From positions 1 through 64,000 of the forward strand of contig CAWJBD010000013.1 in the NCBI GenBank assembly GCA_963841045.1: a stretch of 64,000 nucleotides of DNA. Direction: 5' to 3'. The position numbers were made by a program, and so were the translations under genes. The number at the start of each line of letters is the position of its first letter. The stretch's first letter is position 1. Of the stretch, positions 21,392-31,239 are shown in pieces. The notes beneath the pieces were generated by a model, which was not told where the DNA came from, made no database searches, and was given only the letters and a program-made list of their open reading frames with translations. This DNA is from Aalborgiella sp963841045. Its GTDB lineage: Bacteria; Pseudomonadota; Gammaproteobacteria; Burkholderiales; Burkholderiaceae_C.

Positions 21392-22033
21392 TTATGATGG
21401 CTCTTTAGACACAGGCGTAGCAGGTAAGACTGCCTTGACTCGACCTTGTAGATTGGCAACTCGTGAAAGATTGTCATACTCGAGCGTACCTGCACTGACG
21501 ATGCTATTACCTCGCTGCAATGTGACTGGAAGGTGCGATTTAATGCGCTCATCTTGCGTGTATACATGTAAAAATTCACCCTTTATTTCAAGCTTTGGCT
21601 GCCATATTCCATTTGCATCCGTTGTGGCTTCGCGTATGGAATTGGCATCTCCACTAAATTGCACCTCGGACGTATCCGCATTACTCAGAGCCCGATTGGC
21701 ACTGGTGATGGTTGTCAAACGGCCTCGTTCATTGAAACTATTGATTTTTACTATTTCAACTTCAATGGTGTCTGTATCGGGAAAATGTTTCGCCTCTCCC
21801 CCTAGCAACTCACTTTTGAGTCTGCCTTCGGGTGTGAAAGTTTTGACCGAAAATTTGCTGAGTATGTAATCGGCTTCATGCGTCAGAACTTTATCTGCCG
21901 CTTTGGCTTTTTGGATGGGTGCCAACTTCACAAGCCAATAACTCCCCAATGCCAAAGCCACCATCAGCAACAAAGGCAGGTAACTCACGAGGTTATCAAA
22001 CCCTCTTCGAAAAAATGGCCATAACTTCATCAT
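21392..22033 (-). CDS. lptC: LptC, LPS export protein
   Basis: LptC is the inner-membrane-anchored periplasmic part of the LPS transport bridge. It takes LPS from LptBFG and passes it to LptA. The 213-residue protein has a single N-terminal membrane helix (LPLLLMVALALGSYWLVKL) after a short cytoplasmic segment, then an LptC/YrbK jelly-roll domain. Its ATG overlaps the kdsC stop (ATGA), so the two are co-translated. The gene order kdsD-kdsC-lptC is the conserved proteobacterial Kdo/LPS export arrangement. Confidence 0.93.
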   Translation of the reverse strand: MMKLWPFFRRGFDNLVSYLPLLLMVALALGSYWLVKLAPIQKAKAADKVLTHEADYILSKFSVKTFTPEGRLKSELLGGEAKHFPDTDTIEVEIVKINSFNERGRLTTITSANRALSNADTSEVQFSGDANSIREATTDANGIWQPKLEIKGEFLHVYTQDERIKSHLPVTLQRGNSIVSAGTLEYDNLSRVANLQGRVKAVLPATPVSKEPS

Positions 22034-22608
22034 GTATCTGATTCAGGGCAGAAATAAGGATCTAACATGCGCGCATATTGACCATTTGCAATGAGCAGGA
22101 GATCACAAAACTCTCGCACAGCGCCAGAACCAGCTGCAGCCTGAGTCAGATAATGTGCTCTGGTTTTAATTTCAACATGAGCGCTTTGAGGTGCACATGA
22201 AAAAGCGCAACGCTGCATGACCGCCAAATCTGGCCAGTCGTCCCCCATCATTGCAGCTTGATCCCAATCAAACCCAAGTTTTTCAAGCTCTTGTGAAGCC
22301 ACAGGATACTTAGCTTCTGACCCTAAATGCAAATGTGTAATACCCAAAGCATTGAGTCGATTCCGCAATGGTTTTGAGTCTCGTCCAGAAATAATCACTG
22401 GCGTGATTCCAGCTTGTTCTATCAACTTTAGACCGTGTCCATCCAGAGTGCTAAAACGCTTGATGGTTTCTCCCATTTCGGTAAAGTACAAACCGCCATC
22501 GGTTAAAACGCCATCCACATCAAAAAAAGCAACGCGAATTCCTTGCGCAAATAGCAATACTTCTGGCGCAAAATTCAGTGATGGAATTTTAGAATTGCGA
22601 TGATTCAT
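22030..22608 (-). CDS. kdsC: KdsC, Kdo-8-phosphate phosphatase
   Basis: KdsC dephosphorylates Kdo-8-phosphate in the route to the LPS inner core. It is a HAD-family phosphatase with FFDVDGVLTDGGLYF (nucleophile Asp), VIISGRDS, and GDDWPDLAVM near the end. I choose the ATG at 22608, giving 192 residues, because it overlaps the kdsD stop as TAATG and is preceded by AAGGTG at a good distance; a longer form starting at 22656 would run 49 bp into kdsD. Confidence 0.93.
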   Translation of the reverse strand: MNHRNSKIPSLNFAPEVLLFAQGIRVAFFDVDGVLTDGGLYFTEMGETIKRFSTLDGHGLKLIEQAGITPVIISGRDSKPLRNRLNALGITHLHLGSEAKYPVASQELEKLGFDWDQAAMMGDDWPDLAVMQRCAFSCAPQSAHVEIKTRAHYLTQAAAGSGAVREFCDLLLIANGQYARMLDPYFCPESDT

Positions 22609-23586
22609 TAAATCACCTTGGCGCGCATCAAATCGCTGATATGGACTATGCCGCAAAGCTTGTCATTTGCATCAAGAACCAATATAGAAGTGATACTGTG
22701 CGTTTCCATCATTTCAGCGGCCATCGCCGCGAGTTCGTTAACGCGGATCGTACGGGGAGATGTGTGCATCACGTCTTTTGCTGTGACTTGGCGTAAATCA
22801 AATCCTTTTTCAATGAGCCGTCGCAAATCGCCATCGGTGAATATTCCCAATATTTGATTCGATGGACTCACAATAGCAGTTGCACCAACAGACTTAGCAC
22901 TGATTTGTTTCATCAACTCATTAAAAGTCGCATCTGGATCGACGCATGGAACGGCATCACCTGATCGCATCACGTCACTGACATGAGTGAGCAATTTGCG
23001 CCCCAAAGCGCCACCAGGGTGCGAACGTGCAAAATCCTCAGCTTTGAATCCTCTGGCTTCCAACAGCGCTACCGCAAGCGCATCACCCCATGCTAATTGC
23101 GCTGTTGTGCTTGCTGTGGGTGCCAAATTGAGTGGGCATGCTTCTTTGGCCACACTGCTATCCAAAACAACATCTGCATGTCGCGCCAGCGACGGAGTCA
23201 GCGCCACCCGTGATGGCAATCAATGGAACGCCTTGCCGCTTTAACACGGGCAACACAGTATTCAACTCTTGTGATTCACCACTATTCGATATGGCAATCA
23301 CCAAATCGACAGATTTAATCATCCCCAGATCGCCATGACTGGCTTCTGCTGGGTGAACGAACATGGCTGGCGTACCGGTTGATGACAAGGTGGCTGCAAT
23401 TTTCCGCCCAATATGGCCACTCTTACCCATTCCCATGACCACAACACGGCCTCTAACAGCCAGAACTTTTTCTACAGCAAGTGTAAAAGTATGGTTGACA
23501 CGAGATTTCAGGTCCAAGATGGCCTGTGCCTCTATCGTTAAGGTTTCTAACGCCAGTCGTATGGTTTGCGCAGCATCATGTGTCAT
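22608..23586 (-). CDS. kdsD: KdsD, arabinose-5-phosphate isomerase, one frame shift
   Basis: KdsD converts ribulose-5-phosphate to arabinose-5-phosphate for Kdo synthesis. An N-terminal SIS domain (GMGKSGHIGRKIAATL; ISNSGESQEL) is followed by two CBS domains. The frame breaks near 23191-23195: upstream it reads AITGGADS, and one base later the expected SLARHADVVLDSSVAKEACP continues. Removing a single base gives exactly 325 residues, the family length. Kdo is normally essential in proteobacteria, which argues that the break is not real or is compensated. The antiporter gene is divergent, 82 bp away. Confidence 0.9.
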
Positions 23587-23668
23587 ATGGGCATTTTATC
23601 GGGTTCTGAGTTCTGCTATTTTTCGGACAGCCGACACTGCTCTTGTAAGTCTAGGCTAATATCGCGTT

Positions 23669-25655
23669 ATGACCTCGCTTGAACTCATCTTGCTGTACCT
23701 CTTGGCCGCCGTGCTCGGGGTGGTCGCTTTTCGCATGTTCAAGTTACCTTCTATGCTGGGCTACTTGGTTGTTGGCGTTGCGATTGGTCCGCATATGTTG
23801 GCCTTTGCGCAGAACACCAAAAGCGTACAGCATTTAGCCGAATTTGGCGTGGTCTTTCTCATGTTCGTGATTGGTTTGGAATTCAATTTAACCAAATTGA
23901 GATCTATGCGACAACACGTTTTCGGCTTGGGTTTATTGCAAGTGGTATTCACCATGCTGGTTACCACAGCTGGCACTTTACTTTTGGCCCATTTGCTACC
24001 GAAGTTCTGGCAAATCAACTGGCAGACTGCATTGGCTTTATCGGGTGTTGTCGCCATGAGCAGCACGGCAATTGTCGTCAAACTCATGACCGAACGCTTG
24101 GAACTAGAGTCAGAGCACGGCAAGCGTGTGATTGGCGTATTGATTTTTCAAGATTTGGCTGTTGTACCTTTGCTTGTATTGATTCCAGCCCTAGGGGAAA
24201 GTGAAGAAAATCTCTTACTCGCCTTGGGTCTCGCCAGTGTGAAAGCGGCCGCATTAATTACCATCTTACTGGTCGGTGGCCGCCGTGTGATGCGCTCTTG
24301 GTTTACGTTGGTTGTCAAACAAAAAAGTGAAGAACTTTTTGTACTTGAACTTGCTGTTGGTCACCTTGAGCTTGTCATGGCTAACAGAGCTTGCTGGTCT
24401 ATCGCTGGCGTTAGGCGCCTTTATCGCTGGCATGCTGATTTCCGAAACCGAATTCAAACACCAAGTCGAAACCGATATCCGCCCATTTCACGACGTATTG
24501 TTGGGCTTGTTTTTCATCACCATCGGGATGATGCTGGATTGGCGCATGGTTCTTGAGCGCTGGCCTTTGATATTGCTACTTGTCACTTTGCCTATTCTTT
24601 TCAAAATCGTAGTTGTTGCGGCTCTGTCTCGGTTATTGGGTGCAACAACAGGCGTGTCTTTGCGAACCGGTATTTACTTGGCACAAGCTGGTGAATTTGG
24701 TTTGGTTTTATTGACCTTGGCACAAACCCATCATCTGGTATCACCCAATTTGTTCAATCCGATTCTGGCGAGCATGGTTTTGTCGATGTTGGCCACACCT
24801 TTTTTGATGATGAACACCAACCGCATTGTGATGAAGTTGGTCAGCAGCGATTGGTTGCAGCAATCACTGCAAATGACACGAATCGCACGGCAATCAATAA
24901 GCGCCAATAAACACGTGATCATTTGTGGTTATGGGCGATGTGGTCAAAATTTGGCCAAGTTGTTAGAAGGCGAAAAGATTCCTTATGTTGCATTGGATTT
25001 AGACCCAGACCGCGTTCGCAAAGCAGCCACAGCAGGCGATAAAGTTGTTTATGGCGATGCTGTACGGTTACAAGCCTTGATGGCAGCAGGTTTGTCTCGG
25101 GCCAGTGCAGTCGTTATCACTTACTTGAATACGGCAAGTGCATTGAAAATACTGGCCAATATTCGCACGCACGCTCCACATGTGCCAGTCATTGTGCGAA
25201 CGGTAGATGACCACGATTTAGAAAAACTGCAACAGGCTGGTGCAACTGAAATTGTGCCAGAGGCCATTGAAGGCAGCTTGATGTTGGCAAGCCATGCTTT
25301 GGCCTTGGTTGGCGTGCCCATGCGCCGTGTGATCCGCGTGGTGCAAGACCAGCGAGATGCACGTTACGGTTTGCTACGCGGTTATTTTCATGGCAGCGAT
25401 GATGACAGCGTACATGATGTGGATCAAACTCGACTCAGTACACTGATCTTGAACAGTAAAGACTTTGCTGTGGGACGGCGCTTCAGTGAGCTGAAAGAAG
25501 CGGATTCTGTTCAATTGCTCACTGTGCGACGCAGTAGCGGTGAGTTATTGGATTCGGATTCAGAGCAAAGTGTGTTGCAGTCAGGCGATACCTTGGTATT
25601 GTCAGGCAAGCCGGAAGCATTGGCGCTGATTGAACTCAAACTTGTTCAAGGCTAA
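23669..25655 (+). CDS. CPA2-family K+/H+ antiporter (Kef-type), one frame shift
   Basis: This is a monovalent cation:proton antiporter of the KefB/KefC/YbaL group. The N-terminal Na+/H+ exchanger domain has about twelve membrane segments, then a TrkA-N domain with the NAD-binding HVIICGYGRCGQNLAKLL and a C-terminal TrkA-C domain. The frame is broken near 24344: the first part reads EELFVLEL, while the neighbouring frame gives LNLLLVTLSLSWLTELAG as the family expects. Dropping one T in GTACTTGAAC restores 661 residues. It lies near gshA and gshB; true KefB/C channels are gated by glutathione conjugates, but whether this one is cannot be told. Confidence 0.87.
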
Positions 25656-25684
25656 CGAATAAAAAGACGAAATTGACTGCGCTG

Positions 25685-25978
25685 TCAATGCATCAACACT
25701 GGATTGTGCGCCAACTCAGCGTATCCATCTAAGGTTTCTTCTACTTCTTCTTGAGTGGGTGTTTTGGCTTGCCAAGCCGCAATTTGTTGTTGAAACAGCT
25801 CTGCCCAAGAGCCATCCAAATACACCTCTTTGCCAGAACGTTTATCGACTATTTCGAAACCGTTGCGCGCAAGCGTGGGCTTTTTGACTGCATTGGCATT
25901 TTCAGGCGACGCAGACTCCTGGTCGTCCACTTGCATGTGAACCACCACAAAAGATTCTGAATCGTAAAGCATGTGCAT
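25685..25978 (-). CDS. DUF3567 family protein
   Basis: This 97-residue protein (MHMLYDSESFVVVHMQVDDQES...) looks like the DUF3567 family, small proteins of unknown function found mainly in Burkholderiales. It is acidic with no signal peptide or membrane segment. The middle reads LARNGFEIVDKRSGKEVYLDGSWAELF in two adjoining stretches. It converges with the antiporter (29-bp gap) and lies 88 bp upstream of holA's stop on the same strand. Confidence 0.8.
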   Translation of the reverse strand: MHMLYDSESFVVVHMQVDDQESASPENANAVKKPTLARNGFEIVDKRSGKEVYLDGSWAELFQQQIAAWQAKTPTQEEVEETLDGYAELAHNPVLMH

Positions 25979-26066
25979 AAATATGTATCTCGCAAATTAA
26001 AAAACCACGTCAAAAAGACTTTAACCGCTTTTTGCTTTTTTACCTATTGCCCTCACGGGATGTTGC

Positions 26067-27137
26067 TCATTTGCACTTTTGGCACAAATTTATTGCAAGT
26101 CGCTGCAAGGCTTGCCAGTTATCTTGGGGCCAATCACGTTGTTTCAAGCCCTTCACAATGCCATCTACCGTGTGTGCATCGCCAAGTAGTTGGTCCAATT
26201 CGTGTTGGGTGATTTTGGGCAATATGCGCTCGTACAAACGCTCTTTCATGCCCCAAATGCGCTGTTCTTTCAGTGCCACGGGCACAGGACGGCCATTAGC
26301 TACCGAATCTTTTAAACGTTTCAGTGTCCGAATATCCTCTGCAATGGCCCAATGCACGAGAACCTCTGCCACACCTTCAGCTTGCAAACCATCCAACATA
26401 CGCTGTACACGGGCCACATGACCTGACAGCATCGATTCAACCAGCTTAAATACATCATATCGGGCAACATTGAGAACAGCACTTTCGACTTGCGCCAAAG
26501 TCAACTCACCCGACACGCTTGGTGTGTCTTTGTTGTTCGGATAAAGCAATGCCAGTTTTTGAATCTCTTGGTAAGCCGCCAACAAATTGCCCTCTACCCG
26601 GTCAGCAAAAAATTGCAATGTTTGTTGCCCCTCTATACCAGCCACAACACGCTGTCCCTGCGTTTGCAATCGCTGTGCTATCCATTGTGGCAAGGCCGCT
26701 CTCTCAACTGGCTGCACCTCAATGCTGACGCCATTGCCATCAAGTGCGGTAAACCATGCGCTTTGTTTGCTCAATTTGTCCAGCTTGGGCAAAATCACCA
26801 GCGTCACAGCATCTTCATTACCAACAGCTTGCCCCGCTATTTGTTGCAGTTGCACGCTGCCGTCTTTGCCAGGCTTGCCTGACGGAATGCGAATTTCAAT
26901 GATTTGCTTGTCTGCAAACAAACTCATGCTGCCTGCGGCGGCCAGCACTTCACCCCAATCAAAATGCGCACCTGCAACTGTGAATGAATTGCGCTCAGTA
27001 AAGCCTTGCTTACGGGCTTGATCGCGTATCGCATCTGCCGCCTCTTGTACCAGCAACGGCTCGTCACCGTGTACGGTGTAGAGAGAGCGCAAACCTTTTG
27101 CGAAATGGTTGCTCAGTTGCCCGCTGGCAATTTGCAT
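26067..27137 (-). CDS. holA: HolA, DNA polymerase III delta subunit
   Basis: HolA opens the beta sliding clamp during clamp loading. The 356-residue protein matches the family in length and layout: N-terminal YTVHGDEPLLVQEAADAIR, a central WFTALDGNGVSIEVQPVE, and a C-terminal helical collar domain. The gene follows lptE by 8 bp, the usual leuS-lptE-holA order in proteobacteria. Confidence 0.93.
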   Translation of the reverse strand: MQIASGQLSNHFAKGLRSLYTVHGDEPLLVQEAADAIRDQARKQGFTERNSFTVAGAHFDWGEVLAAAGSMSLFADKQIIEIRIPSGKPGKDGSVQLQQIAGQAVGNEDAVTLVILPKLDKLSKQSAWFTALDGNGVSIEVQPVERAALPQWIAQRLQTQGQRVVAGIEGQQTLQFFADRVEGNLLAAYQEIQKLALLYPNNKDTPSVSGELTLAQVESAVLNVARYDVFKLVESMLSGHVARVQRMLDGLQAEGVAEVLVHWAIAEDIRTLKRLKDSVANGRPVPVALKEQRIWGMKERLYERILPKITQHELDQLLGDAHTVDGIVKGLKQRDWPQDNWQALQRLAINLCQKCK

Positions 27138-27145
27138 AGGTATGC

Positions 27146-27667
27146 TTAGATTGACTTGACTGCCGCCAATCGACGCAACAATTGCTGCACCATGTCCGAC
27201 TGCATATCGCGGTACAGCAATGCTTCTTCATTTTCTTTGGCCAAAGCTGCGGTTTCGGTAAAGCTGATATCGCGTTGTATCAACAACTCGGTATCTGGAA
27301 TGATTTCTCTGCCGTCTTGTGTGCGCAACTTAAATTTAAGACGTACGCGCAATTGAAACTCTCGCACTTGACCCGCAGCCGTCACACCCACAACCACTTT
27401 TTCACGCTGGTCGTTCAACACATCCAAAACGACTTGGGCTTTGTCTGCCTGTGCAGCATCAGTGATTAAATTAACTTGACTGTCTGCACCCAAAACTCGC
27501 TTGAATTCATTACCCAGCGTGGACCCCAGAACAAATGTTGTGTAGATTGACTTGAAAGGGTAATTAAAAGACCCGCGCATTTTGAAACCACAGCCACTGA
27601 GTGCAGCGACCGATGCACTTGCCACCAGCGTGGCGAACAAGGTTTGGGTAAATTGACGACGTTTCAT
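27146..27667 (-). CDS. lptE: LptE, LPS-assembly lipoprotein
   Basis: LptE plugs the LptD barrel and helps insert LPS in the outer leaflet. The 173-residue protein has a Tat-like start (MKRRQFTQTLFATL), a lipobox region LSGC (Cys26), then CGFKMRGSFNYPFKSIY typical of LptE (formerly RlpB). It is downstream of leuS (44-bp gap) and upstream of holA. With lptC at 21392 the window holds two parts of the LPS transport machine. Confidence 0.93.
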   Translation of the reverse strand: MKRRQFTQTLFATLVASASVAALSGCGFKMRGSFNYPFKSIYTTFVLGSTLGNEFKRVLGADSQVNLITDAAQADKAQVVLDVLNDQREKVVVGVTAAGQVREFQLRVRLKFKLRTQDGREIIPDTELLIQRDISFTETAALAKENEEALLYRDMQSDMVQQLLRRLAAVKSI

Positions 27668-27711
27668 AATGTTCTCTTTTGGTTTAAATGACCAGATTCA
27701 AATAATTGCGC

Positions 27712-30412
27712 TCAAATCACAACGTTGACCAAGCGACCAGGTACCACAATCACTTTTTTAATGGTGGTCCCTGCGGCGAATTTAAGCACAATCTCAGAAC
27801 CTACTGCGATCTTTTCAATTTCTTCTTTCGATGCTTTTGCAGGCACCACAATGGAACCACGCAATTTGCCACATACTTGTAACATCAACTCAAGTTCATC
27901 TTGCACCAACGCGCTGGCATCAACTTGTGGCCAAGACGCATCCAACAAGTCACCATACGGTTTGTCAAAACCCAACTCTTGCCACAAGGCGTGACACAAG
28001 TGCGGCGCAGCGGGGTACAAGCAACGCAGCAGGATGCCAAAGCCTTCAAGTACAACCGTTTTGGCAGACTCGGATTCGCCTTCTTTGAAGTCTTCCAAAG
28101 CATTCAAAATCTTCATGCAACCCGACACCACGGTGTTGTACTGCATGCGTTGATAGTCAAAATCAACTTGTTTGAGCAAGGTGTGCAACTCTAAGCGCAA
28201 AGCTTGTGTGGCCTTGTCTAACGCCACCTTTTCATTGCCTTTTTGTCCTGTAGCCGTCGTATTAACTGCCTGAATTGCTATATTATTTATAGCATTGGCA
28301 GATTCATTGATTTTGACACCAAAATTCCATACGCGGCGCAAAAAGCGGTAAGAGCCTTCCACGGCGGCATCGTTCCACTCTAATGTGGCTTCGGGTGGCG
28401 CTGTGAACATGGTGTACAGGCGTGCTGTGTCGGCGCCGTATTTTTCGATCAAATCTTGCGGATCGACACCATTATTTTTTGACTTTGACATGGTGCCCAC
28501 GCCGTCGTAGTTAACAATTGAACCGTCAACTTTGCTCTTGGCTGTGCTGATTTTGCCGTTGGCATCGACGATGTCTTCCACCTCTTGTGGCCAGAAGTAT
28601 TCGATGCCGCCTTTGTCGTTTTTGCGTGAATAGATTTTGTTGAGCACCATGCCTTGCGTGAGCAGCTTGGTAAACGGTTCATCGACTTTAATGAGCTTCA
28701 AATCGCGCATCACCTTGGTCCAAAAGCGCGCGTACAGCAAGTGCAAAATGGCATGCTCAATGCCGCCAATATACTGGTCCATCGGCATCCAATAGTCAGC
28801 GCCCTCTGCCACCATGGCTTGGTCGTTCTTTGGGTCGCAGTAGCGCATGAAATACCACGAGCTGTCCACAAAAGTGTCCATGGTGTCCGTCTCGCGCCGC
28901 GCTTTTGCACCGCAAATCGGACAAACCGCCCCAGCATGAAAACCTTCATGCTTGTGTAGCGGGTTGCCAGAACCGTCGGGAACGCAGTCCAACGGCAACA
29001 CCACTGGCAAGTCTTTTTCTGGCACAGGCACTGCGCCGTGCTCAGGGCAATGAATGATTGGAATCGGTGTGCCCCAATAACGCTGGCGTGAAATACCCCA
29101 ATCGCGCAAACGCCAAGTGGTTTTTTTCTCACCTACGCCCTTAGCGGCCAGGTCTGCGGCAACGGCATCGACACATTCTTTGAAGCCCAACCCGTCATAT
29201 TTTCCAGAATGAACCGACGCGGTCCCCGTTTTTTGTCCGTACCAGTCTTGCCATGCTTTTGTCGTTGAAACTTTGATCTTTAACTGATACCACCTGCTTG
29301 ATGGTCAAGTCGTATTTCAAAGCAAACGCAAAATCCCGCTCATCGTGCGCAGGCACGCCCATGACTGCGCCGTCGCCGTAGCTCATCAGCACGTAGTTAC
29401 CCACCCACACTTCGACTTGCTCACCCGTCAACGGATGTGACACAAACAAGCCTGTTGCCACGCCTTCTTTTTCTTTGGTGGCGAGCTCAGCTTCCGTTGT
29501 TCCGCCTTCTTTTAACGCTTCAATTTTGATGGCCAATGAGGTATTCAATTCGCCAGCTCGTATCGCAATGGGGTGCTCTGGCGCGACGGCTACGAAGGTG
29601 ACACCCATGATGGTATCGGCGCGGGTGGTGAAGACATACATTTTGCCGTCTTGCAACAATTGACCCGCAGCATCTTTGATCTCATGGGGAAAAGCAAAAC
29701 GAACGCCTTCCGACTTGCCGATCCAGTTTTCTTGCATCAACTTCACACGTTCTGGCCAGCCGTCGAGACCCGACTGCACATGTTCCAATAACTCAGGCGC
29801 GTATTGGGTAATGTTCAAGTAATAGCCTGGAATCTCGCGCTTCTCAACCACCGCACCCGTGCGCCAGCCTTTGCCGTCGATCACTTGCTCGTTGGCCAAC
29901 ACGGTTTGGTCAACTGGGTCCCAGTTGACAACCTGGGTTTTGCGATATGCGATGCCTTGTTCAAGCATTTTGAGGAACAACCATTGGTTCCACTTGTAGT
30001 ACTCGGGCGTGCAAGTGGCCACTTCACGGCTCCAATCAATCGCTAAGCCCATCGCCTGCATTTGCTTTTTCATGTAGGCAATGTTGTCGAATGTCCACTG
30101 CGCGGGTGGCACGCCATTCTTCATGGCGGCGTTTTCTGCTGGCAGTCCAAACGCATCCCAACCCATGGGCATGAGCACGTTGTAGCCCTTCATGCGTAAT
30201 TGGCGCGTGAGCATGTCGTTGATGGTGTAGTTGCGCACATGACCCATGTGCAGCTTGCCACTGGGGTAGGGCAACATGGAGCAAGCGTAGTATTTGGGTT
30301 TGGGTTTGCCTTGTGTGTCCAGTGCACCTTCGGTTACTCTGTAAGCGTCAGAAGCTGTCCAATGGCTGTGCGCCGCTTTCTCAATCGTGATGTGGTCGTA
30401 AATTTCGTTCAT
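27712..30412 (-). CDS. leuS: LeuRS, leucyl-tRNA synthetase, one frame shift and in-frame repeat
   Basis: LeuRS charges tRNA-Leu. Class I motifs are HMGH (residues 55-58, in PYPSGKLHMGHVRNY) and TMSKSKNNGVDP (near 640), with the CP1 editing domain between. The start is ATG at 30412 (MNEIYDHITIEKAA); an upstream TTG gives an unsupported extension. The frame shifts at a run of four A (plus 29257-29260): one base less gives AWQDWYGQKTGTASVHSGKY and a full 899-residue protein. E. coli LeuRS is about 860; part of the excess is residues about 706-722 (NAINNIAIQAVNTTATG), encoded by a copy of the dispersed repeat between the catalytic core and the anticodon-binding domain. The gene is essential, so the frame shift is probably a sequence error. 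Confidence 0.92.
28246..28295 (-). repeat. Dispersed 50-bp repeat, copy G (inside leuS)
   Basis: In the leuS sense direction this reads ATGCTATAAATAATATAGCA, then ATTCAGGCAGTTAATACG, then ACGGCTACAGGA, clearly a family member. It is read in frame as NAINNIAIQAVNTTATG. The triplet that is TAG in intergenic copies is CAG here, so the frame stays open. The site is a variable loop after the KMSKS region. Confidence 0.88.
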
Positions 30413-30514
30413 ACCCCCAATTGTAGAGGGTGGCAAGCTCGCGAAAATCTATCCTTTCTATAACTATCTATGGTGAATTTTCAGGAGCTTTGAAGTGCAA
30501 ATTCTGCATGAACA

Positions 30515-30543
30515 GTGACTTTTCGTGATTTTCACGGCATAAT
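30515..30543 (+). promoter_or_regulatory. Probable greA promoter
   Basis: GTGACT (30515-30520) and CATAAT (30538-30543) with a 17-bp spacer resemble a sigma-70 promoter (4/6 and 5/6 matches). Transcription would start near 30550, just before the hairpin at 30554-30577. leuS is transcribed the other way. Confidence 0.45.
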
Positions 30544-30553
30544 TCGCACGTCG

Positions 30554-30586
30554 CCGCCGAACCTAACCGTTCGGCGGTTTTGTTTT
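30554..30586 (+). terminator. Rho-independent terminator in greA leader
   Basis: A perfect 9-bp stem (CCGCCGAAC / GTTCGGCGG) with loop CTAACC is followed by TTTTGTTTT. It stands about 50 bp upstream of the greA start codon and there is no gene on this strand before it, so it would terminate transcripts in the greA leader. In E. coli the greA leader is also terminated and yields the small RNA GraL. Confidence 0.75.
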
Positions 30587-30634
30587 GCATGCTTCTGCTT
30601 TGCTACCCATCTTTTTTTGTTATTAGTATTTGAT

Positions 30635-31111
30635 ATGGCTACTTTACCTATTACCAAGCGCGGCGCTGAGATTTTGAAAGCCGAACTGCACCAACTCAAA
30701 ACAGTTGAACGTCCAACCGTGATTGCTGCCATCTCTGAAGCGCGTGCGCAAGGTGATTTGAGTGAGAACGCTGAATACGATGCCGCTAAAGACCGTCAAG
30801 GCTTTGTAGAAGGGCGCATTTTAGAGCTGGAAGGCAAACTTTCAACCGCACAAATCATTGACCCCGCCAGTTTGAACGCCGAGGGTCGTGTGGTTTTTGG
30901 CTCGACAGTCGATCTGGAAGATGAAGACACAGGCGTCAAAGTGACCTACCAAATCGTCGGAGAAGACGAAGCCGATATCAAACTAGGCTTGGTCAATATC
31001 AGCAGCCCGATTGCACGCGCTTTGATTGGCAAAGAAGAAGGCGACATGGCTGAAGTGCAAGCACCTGGTGGCGTGAAGCATTATGAAATTATTCAGGTGC
31101 GCTACGTTTAA
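30635..31111 (+). CDS. greA: GreA, transcript cleavage factor
   Basis: GreA rescues stalled RNA polymerase by stimulating cleavage of the nascent RNA. I use the ATG at 30635 (MATLPITKRGAEILKAEL), which gives 158 residues, the normal size; a longer open frame from 30515 runs through the promoter and terminator and is not coding. The coiled-coil tip with acidic residues is in LSENAEYDAAKDRQGFVEGR, and the C-terminal FKBP-like domain ends with the usual HYEIIQV-type strand. A leader terminator suggests control by attenuation. Confidence 0.95.
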   Translation: MATLPITKRGAEILKAELHQLKTVERPTVIAAISEARAQGDLSENAEYDAAKDRQGFVEGRILELEGKLSTAQIIDPASLNAEGRVVFGSTVDLEDEDTGVKVTYQIVGEDEADIKLGLVNISSPIARALIGKEEGDMAEVQAPGGVKHYEIIQVRYV

Positions 31112-31167
31112 GCATGTCTTTGCACAGTCATTTGTGCAGTCAGCACGCGAAAATATATGAAAAATCA

Positions 31168-31217
31168 GGCTGTAGGCGGCGTATTGATTGCCTATATTGC
31201 TATTAATTTAATAGCAT
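31168..31217 (-). repeat. Dispersed 50-bp repeat, copy B (greA-acpS)
   Basis: On the minus strand: palindrome ATGCTATTAAATTAATAGCA, then ATA, then TAGGCAATCAATACGCCG, ending CCTACAGCC. It lies between the convergent genes greA and acpS, where a bidirectional hairpin could help end both transcripts. The TAG triplet is kept. Confidence 0.9.
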
Positions 31218-31239
31218 AAGGTTGCATTAAACTCACTCA

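Noticed and set aside
30515..30634. N-terminal extension of GreA from 30515
   Set aside because: The frame is open but crosses a promoter and a terminator hairpin, and GreA has normal length from the ATG at 30635.
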